Of a stretch of DNA of 64,000 nt, positions 23,937-35,999 are shown piece after piece. The DNA is from Quillaja saponaria. Lineage: Eukaryota; Streptophyta; Magnoliopsida; Fabales; Quillajaceae. The stretch spans positions 17,174,001 to 17,238,000 of the forward strand of contig CM055607.1 in NCBI GenBank assembly GCA_029379385.1, written 5' to 3'. The notes beneath the pieces were generated by a model. The model was given only the letters and a program-made list of their open reading frames with translations, made no database searches and was not told the DNA's origin. The position numbers were made by a program, and so were the translations under genes. Each line of letters starts with the position of its first letter. Positions within the stretch are counted from its first letter, which is position 1.

Positions 23937-24232
23937 GGCTACCCTGCAGCACGCAGGGTAGCCTGCAAAGCAGCGTGCAGGCTGTCTGAAACCGGCTTTT
24001 CAAAAGCCTGTTTCAGACAAAATTTGTCCCACACGGGCCAGTCCAGCGGGCCCGCGGGGGACAAATTTTTGGCTGGCACTCGCGTCCCACGCGCGAGTGC
24101 CTGCCAGGTCGGACCCAGAAACCATGTTTTGAAAACACGGTTTCATAACTTACCCCCTTTTGGCTATTATAGTAAAATTTTTACCATTTTGACCAAAAAT
24201 TTTAAGGGTTGGACCCTTTTGTCCAAAAACCC
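23937..24232 (-). repeat. MULE right terminal inverted repeat
   Basis: The inverted partner of 16753-17041, with the same GAAACC palindromes and GCAGGCTACCCTGC hairpin. It has lost symmetry at some stems (AAACCATG for AAACCGTG). A further perfect hairpin, CGCTAGGCAGC/GCTGCCTAGCG, lies just inside at 23900-23924 and is not present at the left end. Confidence 0.9.
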
Positions 24233-24241
24233 GCAGATAGA
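24233..24241. repeat. Target-site duplication of the MULE, right
   Basis: An exact copy of GCAGATAGA found before the left TIR. Confidence 0.93.
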
Positions 24242-26331
24242 CAACACCATTAGGACCACCAGCCTTCAGTCTAGTCCTGACCATATTAGGTTGTCGTACA
24301 TCAAGTAGCGCATTGTCACGCTCAACCTTATATCTCAGTCAACCTCACCTGTTTAGAGACGTCAACTGGGTCTAGTAATTACATATTTTCTCAGTTGAGT
24401 TTGGACAAAATATAGACTGGTTTAAGATAAATTTTTTAATAATATAAAATAATATTTCTTTGTTTTGATAAATTTATAATTGTTATTATCGAAAGAGTGT
24501 ATAATAATTATAACATTATATTTTGATTTTGAGTTTCAAAATTTTGTCATATGAGAAAATGATTTGGTATTTATAATTTTGATCAATTTTGAAAATAGAA
24601 CGAGAAAGATTAATTTTGAAAATTCATGATTTGATATGAGAATTCATAAATCTTAAGTCTATGATCAATTTTTTATCCATTAAATTACAACTCACTTTCT
24701 AATGTCATCAATGGATCAAAAGAATATTTGAATCTAGATATTGTATCAGTATTATTAAACATAATTTGTAATTTATTCAAAATATTAAAATTTATGGTTA
24801 AACTTAACGATTCCTATATACACATACATGTCACATGCATGAGTTAAACTATTAAAGTATCTATCGACCCTACAATATAATTTATTTGTTACTCAAATTT
24901 TCTAATGCTTTCATTAAAATTTTGGTTGACTTTGTCATTCAATTGATTTCATTGATTTTTTATTTTTATTTTTTTGCATTGTCATTTTAAATGTGGGGTA
25001 GCTAAAAGTGAATTTTTGCTCCCTTTTTGTCATTTTAACATGTCATAAGAGTATAAAATTATATTAACTGACCAAAAATTTAATGTGGCTTAAGTAAACT
25101 AATTCTTTTTAAAAAAAAAAAACATTATTAAAAAATTAGTAAAACATTGTTTTAAAAAAAGGAAAAAAAAAAAAAGAAAAAAAATTCAGGTCAATGGACA
25201 GACCCATTGGGTCTGGGACTGAGTCTAGGTATACCTGATAAGAGATGGATCTAAGTTGGATCTTATTTTCGAGTCCCTGATGGGTATGGGTAAACATAGG
25301 TCCGGGCAAGATCGAGCCCATATCCATCCTCTACACCTATTAGCATTGCAACTAACACGTAACCGACCAATCATCTGTTCATCCCTTTAGCTTATGACAT
25401 ATCGTCAAGGTCAGACATATCATCATTGCCACGTCTCTGGTTTATCCCTACATTGACCAAATCGTTCTAGGTTTGACCAACCGGTTCTACACAGTTTATG
25501 ACAAAGTTGGATTGATTTCTAAGATACTTCGCTGTATTGAATCTAATTTAGGAATCAATTGTTGAATTTTTTTGCATAGAAATGTGTCAATTGATGTGTA
25601 ATATTTTCTTGTACATTTAATTCATTTTATGGCTTCTTTTCGTTCTCAATATGGATGAGTTGTTTTTTCTGGCTTAAATTTTGTGAGCTTGAAAGAGAAC
25701 TTCTTAATATTGGCGTATCAAATGTGTTCATGACCTTTTACGAATTGTTGATCAATAGCTTAGTTATTTGTTGAAAGTGGAAAATTCTCCCATACTTTCA
25801 TCTGGGAGGCCCCTCTCCCCTATTTAAATTATTAAGTTTACAACTCTTGGAGACTAAAAGAATGGTATGAAGATTGCTATTGTATTTTGCTTGGTTGAAA
25901 TTTTTAGGATAGTGGCCCCATATATAAACGGTTTCATTTGATGATGGTTATTTGCGCGACATATTTGTCTTATTATATCATCATTTGTTTGTCTGCTAAA
26001 TATTCAATATAGTAATTCTTATAACACATACGCAATGGAGTTGTTATACTTGAATCTGATGCCAAGATTAATCTGTACAACCTCTTCTTTAATTTTGGCT
26101 ATAATGATTTACTCTATGAGATGTTCGAGCATTTTTAACTCCATGATTACACATAACTCTTCTTGAATATGACCGATGACGAAAAACTCTATGACTACAC
26201 ATAACTCTTCTCAAATATGACCAATGATGAAAATTAACACGACTTTCATTTTGACCACCTATGGCTAGAATTTGAGGGATTTGAGTTCTTGGATGAGCAA
26301 GTTAAAAACTTGCTCCATCTATTCTTCAAAT
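24242..26331. other. AT-rich DNA, no gene seen
   Basis: The first ~120 bp, together with the left flank of the MULE, form one open minus-strand frame with a good donor site (see findings). The rest is AT-rich with poly(A) runs near 25110-25180 and no supported gene. Confidence 0.5.
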
Positions 26332-26600
26332 ATGTTATTTTAATTATTTAGTGTCAGAAATAGAGATAAATATTCAGTAATTTAGTATATTTATGATATA
26401 AATAAATAATTAAGGACTTTACTTTCAGTAAAGTTGTACTTATTATTAGATTTTAGGCTATAATTTTAGCTCTATTTATTAGAAATCCTAATAGGATTTT
26501 AGAGTTTAACTATATATAAGTCTATTATATACTCTTTTATGGACCACTGAATGCATTGAATTGAGAATATTATTAGTTTTTCCTAGTATAGCTTAGATAT
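26332..26600 (+). mobile_element. Retroelement LTR fragment, right copy
   Basis: Homologous and co-oriented with 16236-16460. It begins near TGTTATTTTAATTATTTAG and includes TATATAAG followed by TCTATTATATACTC, a plausible TATA box and start of transcript, then TTGAGAATATTATTAGTTTT. No coding sequence is attached. Confidence 0.5.
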
Positions 26601-29600
26601 ATGACTTTCTTGTTGTCATGTGACAGTTTTAACAGCGTTACGCGGCACCATTAAAGTTCTTTGCTGTTATAACATGGATCAATCATGTTTTGAAAAATGC
26701 CCCATTACATAATAATTGACACATAAGATTAGAATTGCCATTTAATATTGAAAAGTTATTATAATTGCTTACCTCTGATATGATTTAAAATATAATTAAT
26801 GAGCACTACATAATCAATGATCATTATAGTATTAAATATAATTAGTAAGCACTATATAATCTAAATTATAAATTTTAACTAAGAAGAATTAGAAGCATCT
26901 TTTCATTTTTCATTTTCCATTTCTAAAACATTTTTTTTCTAACCCTTCATAACCTTATTTTCGCATTGCATTGAATAGTTATAACACCTTGATAAGCATC
27001 CATAATTAATTTTACACTTACCACGTTCATGTTCTCATCTATTAATTTGTAACCTCTCAATTTTCTTCATTTGATTATTATATCTACCATCTACACTGTT
27101 AGTTCAAATAAACAAACTAGACGGGTGTGAATAGTTTGGTTTAGAAAAATTCTTGAATTTAATATGTTCTCATTAAAACAGTTTATTTTCAAAACTATGT
27201 TTGCAATGGATAATTAAAACAAAGTGAAAGCAAAGAGAAGACATAGAAATGTTTATAACTGGCTAGTCCACTCCTTAAGATTTTACTTGATTATTCTATC
27301 ATTGAATTTTTACACCAGGGATTTTACAACAATTGAACTTTCAAAACTATGTTTGCTAGCAGAACTTTGTATTCAATTTTTTGATTGAGAATGCTTGTCT
27401 TCATATTGTCTCTTCAAGCTTTGTAGTCGTTTCATCAGATGAAAAAAATTATTGAAAGTGTTTACATTAGAGAGGAAACTTTGAAAAATTACTTGATGAG
27501 GTTATTTCAGAAAAAGTATTTTCCATTTTAGTGCAACCTAGACTATTGTGCACATTTTTGGCACATTGATATAGACAGACTTTTGTGTCAAGTTTGACCT
27601 TGTTAAAATCCAAGAGCAGACACTATATATTTTGATTAGCTAGGATTAAGTTTGACCAGTTGATGGAATACTTGAGATTCAGCATATAAGAGTTGTTCAG
27701 TTGGAATAGTTGTTGTCCTTTGTGAACTATGGTAAGCTTCAATTGACTAAGCGAGTGCCTCTTTAGTGGTGAATAAATTTCAGCATAATGCTTGTGAGAA
27801 TCGGCTGAATGCTTGAAATTATATTTCAGCAGAACGCTTCTTTCAACTTTAATTTTATCTTATAAATGAGTGTCTTTTCAACTGTATATTGAGTTGTATT
27901 TCAGCAGAACGCTTCTTTCAACTTTGATTTTATCTTATAAATGAGTGTCTTTTCAACTGTATATTGAGTTGTTGATCATTCCGTTGAGTTTGATTCCTCG
28001 TATTCAGAAGTTGATTTCCATTATATGCATAAGAAAAATATAGAATGAAATAGAGTTTGTTTTCTTATAAATTATACTATATTATGTAATTATCAAAATC
28101 ATAGGATTTGAAAAATATTAAGTTGAATAATCAAAATTGCATTTGATTCAACATCCAATTTATCCACAATAATTATCTTTAATACCAAGGAGACACACAT
28201 GGTCCATGGCACCTACAAGATTTTGAAAAAAAGGAATATATATTCTTACCTCTACAATTGTACTTTTGTCATTTTGGCTACAACAAGATTTTGGATAATA
28301 TCCTACCGTGACACTTCAAAATTATGCTTCTTTCATTTTGGTCCCTATAAGATTTTGAGAGGAATTCTACGATGACAGTTATCATTCAGAATTCATATTT
28401 CAGACCCTACAAAATTTATGAAAAATCATATTTTGAATCTTAAAATATACTTTTATGATTTTTTTATCATAAATTTTAATATTTTTTTCTATAATTTTGA
28501 CCCTTATAAAATATTATATTATGTAACTATATACATAATTATTTGAATTTTTCAACCTAAAAAAGATTTGTGATTTGGCCCCAAAGTTAAATATGCCCAG
28601 TCTGACACTGCTTATATGACTCATAGGCTTTTCTTAATAGTTCATAATATATATTTATTTTTTTCTCTTAACAATTCTCACCTAATTGCCGATATAAAAA
28701 CCTTTCTCATATCATCCTACCCACAACCCTTCGGCCAAGTACACTTTTCTTACTTTGTCTTTCTCTATCTATCTCTACTTGTTAGAGCTGCATTTACCAT
28801 TGTTATTTTGTTATGGTAACATTAAACTGGTTTTCAGTTTTATTTTATTAAATCATGCAAGGCAGCCAGTTTGGTTACTAAGATAAGAGGTATAGATATA
28901 TAGAGTATATATTTGATTGTTAATGTGTTAGTTTTTAAATTTGATTCAAATGTATATTTGTTTGTGAAATATTTTTCTACGAAAATCAGCCAAGGTGAAT
29001 TGGCTAACTTCGCAACTCTTGAGTCCCATGTTCAAGCAATTTGGCTAGGAAAGGAACTCTGTTTCTTAGACAATGGGTTCCTAGGATACAAAATAAAGCC
29101 CCTGGTGGTTTGGTACGATTAAAATGCAACTATTAGGCATAAATTTGTAAAGAAAAGCGATAAATAAATGCGATAAAGCATGTAAAGAAATGTTGTAATA
29201 AAATATGTAAAGAAATGCTATAAATAAAGCAATAAAGGCTGAACGTAAAATAGGAATTGAATTGATAACTTTGAGTTTGATGTTAGATTGTTGTGTATTG
29301 TCGTTGTTTACAATTGATAACTCTAGTCCTATTTGTACAAGAAAAACTAGTTGTTAACCCACTAAACCTATCTGCCATGTTTTTCCTTAACTTTCTAACC
29401 TAGCATCCACCAATGTAAGAGCATAGTTAACAACCGAAGTGGGTTACAACCCCTATCAGCTAACTTGCCCAAATTTTTAGCAACTGATTTCTGCCTTAAC
29501 TAGTCCAAGTAATTGTTTTTTGGTGCTCCATATCTCCATTATCCCTTAGAAATAGGGTTTGACATTGAATGTAGTCTAGATGTACCAAATTACTCTTGAC

Positions 29601-30045
29601 TTGGTCCAAGTCAGCAAACCTAATAACTCTACTCAGCTGAGTGACCCAATTTTGATTCAACGAGTCCACAAGCCCAATAAATTTCCAAGCTTAATAAATT
29701 TCCAAGCTTGTTGAGATACCAATTATGAACTAATTTGAATAAGTCTTATGTAACACATTTCCTTTGAATCATTCCTAGGAGCTATATCTTCTCATTTAAC
29801 ACCTTTAATTGAAAATCCCTATTTTAATGGGATTCAAATCAAAGCCATTATGCTTTCTTATCTTTAAATAACAACAATAGATAGGACTTGATTTCACTGA
29901 CTAGGTGGCCACTAAATAGGTCTTAACCCAATTAACATTATTTGAGTGAGACCCAAATTTTAGTTAGCCAACCTAGTCCATTAACCGATTGAAGTTCAGC
30001 TTACTAGCCCAAATGAACTCAACTCACACTTTGCATATTTCTAAT
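26601..30045. other. AT-rich repeat-derived desert, no gene seen
   Basis: No coding region is supported. A 75-bp tandem duplication lies at 27822-27971. The short frames at 28616-28819 and 28913-29122 show no domain. Some stretches (27650-27980, 28200-28450) have the look of decayed LTR or other dispersed repeats but could not be classified. Confidence 0.5.
27822..27971 (+). repeat. Two 75-bp tandem repeats
   Basis: Units 27822-27896 and 27897-27971 start TATTTCAGCAGAACGCTTCT and end ACTGTATATTGAGTTG. They differ at very few positions (for example TTTAATTT versus TTTGATTT), so the duplication is recent. Confidence 0.9.
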
Positions 30046-30793
30046 TAGTGTTAATAATATTGTTTTATTGTTATTACTAATTTTAACATATATTCTGAAA
30101 AAATATATGCAGAAAACATATAATAATAACTCAGTGTATTGTATGGTTTGTATAATAATACATATTATGATGTAAGAAATATAATTTTAAAATTTAAAAT
30201 AGTTTAAAAGGAATAATTCATTAATTATATAGCACTCAAATTGTAATCAAGACCTTAATAAATGTTAAAAAACTTTCATATATATTATTTTAATAAGTAG
30301 GTAATCTGAATAGATGGAGTTACAAGAAATAAAAGAAAAAGACCCTTTTCTGAACAAGAATACTCTAAATTTACACATAATAATTTATTTTTATTCTGGT
30401 TAGGGTTAGGGTCAGGGTCATGGTTAGTTTCTTAGTGTTAACAATATTGTTTTGTTGTTATTACTATTTTTAACATATATTCTGAAAAAATATATGCAGA
30501 AAACATAAAATAATAACTCAGTGCATTGTATGGTTTGTATAATAATACATATTATGATGTAAGAAATATAATTTTAAAATTTAAAATAGTTTAAAAGGAA
30601 TAATTCATTAATTATACAGCACTCGAATTGTAACCAAGACCTTAATAAATTTTAAAAAAATTTCATATATATTATTTTACTAAGTAGGTAATCTAATTAG
30701 ATGGAGTTACAGGAAATAAAAGGAAAGGACCCCCCTTTTTCTAAACAAGAATACTCTAAATTTACACATAATAATTTATTTTTATTCTCGTGG
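30046..30793 (+). repeat. 387-bp tandem duplication with telomere-like hinge
   Basis: A unit starting TAGTGTTAAYAATATTGTTT and including AAAATATATGCAGAAAACAT occurs at 30046 and again 387 bp later at 30433. The second copy ends near 30793. At the end of the first copy lies GGTTAGGGTTAGGGTCAGGG (30399-30418), a short telomere-like tract missing from the second copy. The copies show scattered substitutions. Confidence 0.9.
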
Positions 30794-31550
30794 TGAAGAA
30801 TGTCTTCTTCCTTCCATTGATTTCCTCGGTTTAAATTTCATTAGAAGAAGCCGTAAAAAATAAAATCTCGATAAATTTTTTATTCCTGGCATGGATATCC
30901 TATTTTTGACTAATCAGAAGATGATTAGTCGAGACATGCATAAACTAGCTTAGGCACACTTGATTATTAAATAAAAAATAAATAAAATTTATACATAATG
31001 ACAATACACATATCCCCCTTAAACCAAAAATAAATAAATTTCACGTAATGACAAATACATATATTCTTTCTACTATAATCACAATCATTTTTTTAACTGG
31101 AGAGTTTAAACTTTATTTAATTTTAATCCCTTAATTAATGTCAGCCCTTGTTTTGAGTGGATTTGGTACTTTTGTCTACATTTATCCCACTTGAAAGTAT
31201 AAAAAACAAATAAAGTAGATCATCTATGCAATAAATTTTTTTATAAGACCTGTGAATCAATGAATGTAGAGATTCAACCAACGTGACAACCAAATCTTCC
31301 ACGGGCGAACAAGGCTAGCTAGTAAATAATTTAATTAACAATCAAATTCAACGTAGTTGGTCATAGATTCTAAAATTCTCTATATTTGTTTTCAGGCTAT
31401 CCCTAATTAATTCCTTTTTAAATAGTATTGGTTAACGAAATGGAATATTTCTACCACCGGCGTTTTCAGAATAATTAATGGAAATTAATAATGTTATCTG
31501 AATAATTTAAGTATTGATTGGATCCCCAATACCTAATGATGAAGGAGATC

Positions 31551-31606
<56 letters not shown>

Positions 31607-33963
31607 CTATTTATGATTTTAATATGTAAAAGCTATCCTATATAATATGTGTGATGGAGAGAAGAAGCCTAGCCAACAAATATCTAACACTAAAGCTTAA
31701 TTAATTAGGGTTTCTACTTGTGATTTGTAAACCAAAATCAACTTAATCCAAATTCGAAATGAGATTTGACCTAATTGGCACAGTTGTTGTGTCGTATATT
31801 ACCCAATTTTGTGTCTCCCTACTTTTTCTAAATTGAGAGATTGGATTTGAAAAAGATAAAAATACTTAGAAACTTATTTCGACAAAGAAAACAATTTTAA
31901 AAATTTAATTAGAATTTCAGTAAGACTGTGAGTGAGAGTGTGAAGAGAAACAAAGAGTTATGTAGAGAAAGTAGTACCCACAAAGACGAAATTGGAGTAA
32001 ATTATCTTTTACACGTCCAAAACTAATTTATTTTAAATTCAAAATTTCTTTGCTTTTGCCAAATCTCTGATATGGAGAGTGAAGTTTAAAAGAAGTGAGG
32101 AATATGAGGAAAAATGATAACTAAGAGGATTAACATGAAGGTAGAACAATAATAGTTATATTAATTCGTGACGAGATGCACAAAACAATGTATATCATTG
32201 GGCCAGCTAAGAACTTTATTTCCCAAAGAGAGTTTATTAGTCACATAAGAGGGAGAGTGGAGAAAAGAAGTGAGTGGGAGAGTGCAGAAAAGAAGTGAGA
32301 GAAATTGTTGAAATGTAAAGAATGTGAATAGTCAAAATCAATATAGAATTGAATGAGTCCTATCATTAGTTAAGAGAGACTAAAAATTTTGAATAAGGTT
32401 ATTTAAGGTATAACATAAATATATACTGTGTCCTTAATTTTTTGATTGTGACAATATGGTTATTTTATTAAAAAATGATATATATTGGTCATCAAATATC
32501 ACACTTTTATTAATTTCATCATAAAAGTAGTTATTTTTTTTTATCAATTTCATATCAAAATTTTCAAATCGTTTTCAATGCCTTCGTTTCTCACTCTAAT
32601 AAATGCTAATAGAAATTGTTGACATGATATAAAATATATTATTTTTTTTAAGTTTTCAAAATTAAATCAAAGAGGACATTTATAAGTCTTTGTTAATAGA
32701 TATATATATATATTTTTTTTTGAGATGAAGTCTTTGTTAAATTAAGGGTGAGCATCTTTGTCATCAACTTATATATTGTCTAATTATTATGTTTGGAGCA
32801 TACAAATTCTTACTTGGATTATTAGGGCAACATATGTGGAGTATGCACAAGAACAGTGGCATTATGCATGGCATGTGATGCGTTTGTGTCCCGGTGATCA
32901 TAATGAATTGTATAATTTGCGGACATATCGGCAAATTAGGCTGAATAATTGCATATGACGAGCTAAACAAATTAAAACCAAAATAATTGCGTATCATAAT
33001 GGCATGAATGCCATGCTATGTATTTCTCTACTTTGCAACATGCCATAATCAACCCATGTTTTTTATTCTCTCTTTCTTTGTTTTAATAGGAAATTTATGG
33101 AAAATTCTTTGTTCCACTTTTTACGATTTTTCTTACCCTTTAGCTACCTCTATATATGGAATATAGTTTTACTATCCATGCATCTTATTTATGACTGAGT
33201 TATTATACAAATATTTGGAATGGAAGTCTTATTTAGAGAATACAATACTCCTCTTTTTTTTAATTTTTAATTTTTTTTTTTTTTATGGATGAAAAATTAA
33301 AGATGTTAAAAATAATTTTCTTTTTTTAAATTTTATCTTAAAAATACCAAAATGCCATATTTTCTCTAAGCATTGTTTTCAAAAGTAAGTTTTAAATCCT
33401 AGGATCGTGGACTTTTATGATCCAACTTATCCAATATGATTCAAAACGTGTCTAAGATTAGAGCTTATGAAGATCTTAAGCAAGATTGATGGGATCGGAG
33501 GTAGGATTGTAAGATCACGAGTTATGTTTTGATCTTAATGATTATGAAAAAAAGGCATTGTGGACTACATTTTTTTTTGGCTGGCTTGGTTTTTCTATTT
33601 TTGGACCTCGAAACTCATCCTAGAAACTCAACCCGCTGTCGTTATCAGACTCCTCTCAGCTTTCTTGGTCTCGGTTTCTCATGAAAGGAGCTTGTGAATT
33701 TTGAAGCAGGAGGAGGAAATAAGTTTAGGACCTGACTTTGTAATCATTTTATGTATGGTAAACTTGTCTGACTCGTCACTTGGTTTCAAAGCCTACTCCA
33801 CCACTCATGGACTGTTATAGGTGATTTAAACTGAGAAAACTACAGTACCTGTGTATCTATTTAGGAGTTTAGAGGTAGAGGAGGGGAGACAATACAAAGA
33901 ACAAGAGAGGATAGGAGATGAAAAGAGATGAGAGTAGAAGAAAAATAACCTTTGTCATTCCTT
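30794..33963. other. AT-rich DNA with an AT microsatellite, no gene seen
   Basis: No coding region is supported. A pure (TA)n tract lies at about 31558-31604 and poly(T) tracts near 33250-33285. Two overlapping antisense frames near 32758-32997 mirror each other and have no recognisable motif. Confidence 0.5.
31558..31604. repeat. (TA)n microsatellite
   Basis: A pure TA dinucleotide run of about 46 bases, likely to be length-polymorphic. Confidence 0.9.
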
Positions 33964-34093
33964 TTATTTGGGAGTGTAAAAAAAGTTAACGAAGGGAAAG
34001 GAAATGAAAGGACAATTTACATTTCTTATTTGGGAGATTAGTGAAAAAAAGGTTAATGAAGGGAAAGGAAATGAAAAGATAATTTACATTTAC
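33964..34093 (+). repeat. 62/68-bp tandem duplication
   Basis: Two copies share TTATTTGGGAG, then GAAGGGAAAGGAAATGAAA and AATTTACATTT. The second copy (from 34026) carries a few extra bases. Purine-rich non-coding DNA. Confidence 0.85.
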
Positions 34094-34679
34094 CTTATCC
34101 TTTTTTATTTCCTCTCACTAAAATCTCAGAACAAGAAAAATGTACACTCTACTCTTCTTTCCCCTCCATACACAAGATTTCATTGGAAGGGAAGGGAATA
34201 GAAGAACCTAACGCACCGTTTCAACTGCTAGAGTAGCTTCTCTTTTTTTCGTTTGTCTTGTCATTCCTTTTGGGTCTATGTGGGCCGAAACCCATCATAT
34301 GTTAGAATCCATCCCTTTTGTAATTTTAATGGTCTACATTACTTTTGCTACCATTTTTATTGGCCTAGATTAACAAGTTTTTTAGGACTAATTTGATGTG
34401 CATGAATAATTTTTCACGGCAGTAGAATAAGTGCAGCTGCCACCTTCTTTCCTTGATAATTTCATCTCCTTCATTCACCTAAGATAGTGATCTGTCTTGA
34501 ATAAGGATTTTTCTACTTAGTATGTGATTGAGAATTAGAGATTAGAGGCTTTAATAAGGGTGATTAGAAACTTGAAAACAATAAAAGTAGTAGTAGTTAA
34601 ATGGTTCAGAAATAGGAAGTTTGAAATCAATTGTGTTCATGGTGGAGATGTATAATTTAAGTTTTTAACCACTTTAGAT

Positions 34680-35036
34680 GATTAATTTAACTTGAATTCA
34701 ATAATTGATACATGAGTAGTATAAGAGTTAATAGGATTGTGTTGATTGTATTAGGAGGTGTATATATAGACACATTCATGAATTAGAATAAAATATGCAT
34801 GTTAGGTATTCGACAAATTGCTTAGCAGAAACTAAATGTTAATGTATGCATAAAAGTTAATTTACATAAGTTTTATAAGTTAAATAGTTAATTGAGAAAC
34901 ATGGAATTTGACTATGTTAATGTTAAACTATAGAATTAAAATTCTTGAATGGTTTGAAGTAATTAACTTTACTTTAACTTAATAATTAAAGTATAAATAA
35001 TGTAAAAATTAATGAGCTGTGTGAGATTTCTTGGTG
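34680..35036 (+). mobile_element. Old gypsy-type LTR, left remnant interrupted by the CACTA element
   Basis: The segment around 34745-34830 (TGTATATATAGACACATTCA, then GAATTAGAATAAAATATGC and TATTCGACAAA) parallels 53215-53285 within the LTR of the gypsy element further right. Its continuation appears beyond the CACTA at 45322-45830. Divergence is high, so boundaries are approximate. Confidence 0.4.
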
Positions 35037-35596
35037 CATCACTACAAGAAAAGTAATTATCCGAGACGGTCCAAAACTGTCACAAAGGATAATATCCGAC
35101 ATGGTCCCCTGTCTTGGATAGTCTATTTTATATACTCCTGTCATTGATAATGATTATCTAAGATATTCCTTTTGCCAAACTCGAATAAGATTTGGTGCCT
35201 TTTTCCACGAAGATATCTGAGACAATTAATTATACAAGATAGCCCTTTAGCTTATCTCGAATAATGAACTTAAATTTTTTACTTGTATCTTCATAGATAG
35301 TTATTCAAGATGGTTGGGGCTGTCTTGAATAAGTAATTTCACCTATGTTTTATTTTCAAATTTTTCATTCTCCGTAATTTTATAAATAAAAAATTACAAC
35401 AATCATTCATGCAATTCCTCTATTAACCAAAATATTAAAATACGAAATCCATTACAAAATATTAAACTTCACAACATTGTGCAAAGTTCACACAAATCTA
35501 AGTTACATTAAACTTCTAGATATTCTTAACAAAATATCAAAATACAAAGTTAAGTAGAAATTCAAACATAGTTTTTAAAAGGATTACACTAGATAA

Positions 35597-35970
35597 TCAA
35601 CCGTCACTAAGATGTGCATCATCATCGGCTTCAACATTGCCATCGACTTGAGGGTTCACATCCGCATAAGAGGAAGTAGGCAAGTTCTACATAAACAATT
35701 CAAAACATAACATTTCTAAGTGAGGAAGTTAAACATATTACTTATTTTTAAAAATTCACATGCGAAATTCACAATTGCATTGCAACACAAGCCAAAGCCA
35801 TGTATTGAGACTTCTAAGCGAACAAGTTACTTACACGGGATTGAGGTTGTTGGCATCCCGTTCCGACAAAATAAGAAGTAACCTATTGCATAGCTTTGCG
35901 TTCTTGCTTACTCCATTGCAAGGGAGGAGCTATCTCATGGATGATCATCCAACTACGATCAAGATCCATG
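35597..35970 (-). pseudogene. Possible remnant of a spliced CACTA-borne gene, 3' end
   Basis: On the minus strand a ~30-codon frame (35597-35692) ends with an acidic tail, NVEADDDAHLSDG, and a stop, right after a TTATGTAG acceptor. Upstream, near 35965-35880, ATG-led codons include MDLDRSWM. This recalls the DRSWM motif at the start of the transposase-associated domain of CACTA proteins, and the stretch ends near a GTGTAAGT donor. A TAG interrupts the upstream piece. The assignment is weak. Confidence 0.25.
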
Positions 35971-35999
35971 TTTCTCTATATTAGTTTTTAACTCAGCTT

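Larger units (their letters stand above)
16753..24232 (-). mobile_element. Mutator-like element (MULE) carrying transposase and PMD gene, 7480 bp
   Basis: Both ends begin with GGGTTTTTGGACA (left 16753; right end read on the minus strand). The inverted homology runs inward for about 290 bp, and a perfect 9-bp duplication flanks it. Inside are two units on the minus strand: a MURA-type transposase (19923-22465) and a plant-mobile-domain gene (17657-19718). Both are broken by stops or frameshifts, so this copy is probably non-autonomous now, although the intact TSD and well-kept TIRs suggest a fairly recent insertion. AT-rich spacers lie at 17060-17650 and 22470-23720; the latter should hold the transposase promoter. 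Two-gene MULEs combining transposase with a PMD are known in dicots. Confidence 0.92.

Noticed and set aside
23868..24308. 146-codon frame across the right MULE terminal repeat
   Set aside because: Produced by the GC-rich palindromic TIR; a similar frame occurs over the left TIR.
30399..30426. Interstitial telomere array
   Set aside because: Only about two exact TTAGGG units plus degenerate ones, not the plant TTTAGGG repeat; mentioned only as a duplication hinge.
32758..32997. Two antisense frames that nearly coincide
   Set aside because: No motif or homology recognised; isolated in AT-rich DNA.
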